NCBI GenBank assembly: GCA_902806105.1
Contig: CADCVI010000157.1
Coordinates: 1 to 7,016 of the forward strand
DNA from: an uncultured Rubrobacteraceae bacterium
Lineage (GTDB): Bacteria; Actinomycetota; Rubrobacteria; Rubrobacterales; Rubrobacteraceae
Length of the DNA stretch: 7,016 nt
Direction of reading: 5' to 3'
A model generated the notes under the pieces. The model had not been told where the DNA came from. It saw nothing but the letters and a program-made list of their open reading frames with translations, and searched no databases. The translations under genes were made by a program, and so were the position numbers. Shown piece after piece: positions 5,781 through 7,016 of the stretch; the stretch's first letter is position 1, and the number at the start of each line of letters is the position of its first letter.

Positions 5781-6893
5781 CTAACCCACCAGCAGCCGCG
5801 TGAGCCTCAGGTGCACGCCCTCGTCCTCGTCCACGGCGTAGAAGAAGCGGCCATCCTCGGTGCCGGCGATGCCCTCGACGCGCGGGAGGCCGGGGAACTC
5901 GCGGATGCGGGTGGCCCCTACCTCGCCGGAGCTCTGGCCCTCGGGGAGGGTGATGCGCCAGTGGGTCGAGACCGTGCCGCTGCCGCCGGGGTAGTCCTTC
6001 AGGAGGAGGCTCCCGGCCTTGGCGCTGTCCACGTCGCCGGTGACGGCGTGCAGCTCGTCTCCGACGAAGGTCAGGTCGCGGACGCCCGCGAGCTCGCCGC
6101 CGCGGCCGACGGCGTCGAGGGTCCAAAAGCCCTTTACTTCGGGCCTCGCGTCGCCGCCCTCGAAGAGGCTTTCGATATTTCCTATTTCGACCACGATCGG
6201 GCGCCCGTCGGCGGACATGGGGAAGCGGAGTCCGACGAGCAGGGAGCCGTTCGGGCGGAAGGTAATGCCCTCGATGTTGAGGGGGTAGTCGCCTTCGCGC
6301 ACGAGGCCGGACCACTTCTTGCGTTTCTTCCGCCCTATCTCGATCGTCTCCTCGATGAACGCCTCGCGGAGGCTCTGGCCGAGCGGTATCAGGCTCACAC
6401 CGTGCTCGGCGAAGGCGTCGTTGATGATGCGGTGCAGGACGAAGCTCGGGCGGGATACCTCGATGTCGGCCGCCGGCTCGTCGGTGGCGTGCAGGATCTC
6501 CGCCTCCCGGAACCGGGCGACGAAGCCGCGCTTCGGGTGGAGCGGCCCGCGCTTGCCCCCGAAGTGCGAGCCTATAACGTAGACGTAGCCGTCCTTGCGC
6601 GCGAGGCCCTCGGCGTCCTCGGTGCCCTTGACGTCCCCGGTGGTCTTCGCGTGCAGCCGCGAGATCTCCCACCCCGAGGCGAGATCGTCGTCCTTCGAGT
6701 CGGCCCTGTGCCCGACGAGCGCTATGCAGTCGTTGACCTGCCCCTCGTCGAGGCACACCCAGAACGCCCGGTCCCACCCGTGCTCGCCGAGCAGGGCGTC
6801 GTTCTCTATGATCAAGAGCCCCGAGGCTTCGTTCGGGAACAGGTCGAGGCTAAACTGGTAGAGCTCATCCAGGTTGGGCATCCCGCTCGTCAT
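5781..6893 (-). CDS. DUF3616-like protein, predicted beta-propeller
   Basis: A 370-residue protein of unknown function. The best match I can see is to DUF3616: GYVYVIGSHFGGKRGP (102-117) resembles the family's Y-V-I-G-S-H segment, NIEGITFRPNGSLLVGLRFP (206-225) its IEG...L-L-I-G-L-R segment, and GVRDLTFVGDELHAVTGD (270-287) its I-R-D-L segment. With DAEGLARKDGYVYVIGSH (93-110) and VEGIAGTEDGRFFYAVDED (339-357), there are four repeats of an E-G/R-D-[LI] turn, a spacer and a beta strand. That pattern is what propeller blades give. There is no signal peptide or membrane segment, so it is probably cytoplasmic. The ATG at 6891-6893 was chosen because AGGAGG lies six bases upstream. A longer frame reaches 7010, but that extension would read through the ribosome binding site. 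It is convergent with the peroxiredoxin gene. Family assignment is from memory of motifs and moderate; the role is unknown. Confidence 0.75.
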   Translation of the reverse strand: MTSGMPNLDELYQFSLDLFPNEASGLLIIENDALLGEHGWDRAFWVCLDEGQVNDCIALVGHRADSKDDDLASGWEISRLHAKTTGDVKGTEDAEGLARKDGYVYVIGSHFGGKRGPLHPKRGFVARFREAEILHATDEPAADIEVSRPSFVLHRIINDAFAEHGVSLIPLGQSLREAFIEETIEIGRKKRKKWSGLVREGDYPLNIEGITFRPNGSLLVGLRFPMSADGRPIVVEIGNIESLFEGGDARPEVKGFWTLDAVGRGGELAGVRDLTFVGDELHAVTGDVDSAKAGSLLLKDYPGGSGTVSTHWRITLPEGQSSGEVGATRIREFPGLPRVEGIAGTEDGRFFYAVDEDEGVHLRLTRLLVG

Positions 6894-6899
6894 CCGCTT

Positions 6900-6905
6900 C
6901 CTCCT
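6900..6905 (-). promoter_or_regulatory. ribosome binding site of the DUF3616-like gene
   Basis: On the minus strand a purine run containing AGGAGG ends six bases before the ATG at 6893. It is the strongest such site in the window and rules out the upstream in-frame ATG codons. Confidence 0.8.
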
Positions 6906-6931
6906 CCCGCCGATCCCACCGCTTATCGAAG

Positions 6932-6960
6932 ACCCTACTCCCTCTCGATGCCCCGAACAA
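6932..6960 (-). promoter_or_regulatory. weak candidate promoter of the DUF3616-like gene
   Basis: On the minus strand TTGTTC (6955-6960) is followed after exactly 17 bases by TAGGGT (6932-6937), placing transcription start about 25-35 bases before the ATG. Each box matches the housekeeping consensus at only three of six positions, so this is a suggestion based on spacing and position. Confidence 0.25.
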
Positions 6961-7016
6961 GCAGGCCCGGCCGAAGCTCCGGGAAGCCGGTGTACCATGG
7001 GGGTGATCACGGCATC

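Noticed and set aside
5623..6777. 384-codon minus-strand frame overlapping the DUF3616-like gene and the peroxiredoxin end
   Set aside because: Its product is an Arg/Gly/Pro-rich shadow. The overlapping frame has propeller repeats and a strong ribosome binding site.
7003..7010. GTGATCAC palindrome near the right edge
   Set aside because: A single eight-base palindrome with no repeat elsewhere in the window and no visible gene to control beyond the edge; it may be chance.

Overview
The window reads as chromosomal DNA from a high-GC Gram-positive bacterium, most likely an actinobacterium of the Rubrobacter type. The grounds are strong G/C bias at third codon positions, a DUF1206 membrane protein (a family common in actinobacteria), AGGAGG-type ribosome binding sites, and a steady use of the isoleucine codon ATA and arginine codon AGG inside otherwise GC-ending genes. 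The genus is an inference from codon habits, not from a marker gene.

Layout, left to right. (1) The 3' end of a UbiB/ABC1-type atypical kinase gene enters from the left edge and ends at 587. (2) It converges on a minus-strand gene for a six-helix DUF1206 membrane protein (604-1476), with only 16 bases between the two stops. (3) About 380 bases of more mixed composition hold no gene I recognise. (4) A major facilitator (YnfM-like) transporter pseudogene spans about 1860-2515. It has an in-frame stop, two single-base frameshifts and a large internal deletion. (5) About 400 further bases have no clear gene. They end in an A/T-richer leader with nested inverted repeats. (6) A large membrane-embedded family 2 glycosyltransferase gene (about 2928-5102) carries the cellulose-synthase-type D, DxD, ED and QxxRW signature and an unusually long insertion in its catalytic domain. 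(7) A two-tier hairpin follows, then a BCP-type thiol peroxidase gene (5280-5726). (8) This converges, across a GC-rich hairpin, on a minus-strand gene for a DUF3616-like predicted beta-propeller protein (5781-6893), whose start and ribosome binding site lie near the right edge.

The genes do not form one operon. Each intact gene appears to be its own transcription unit, arranged as two convergent pairs (kinase/DUF1206 and peroxiredoxin/DUF3616) around a decayed transporter and the glycosyltransferase. I see no mobile element, CRISPR array, tRNA, rRNA or defence system. I find no convincing new multi-gene system. The points most worth a second look are the glycosyltransferase insertion, the structured leader and uncertain start of that gene, and the clear decay path of the transporter.
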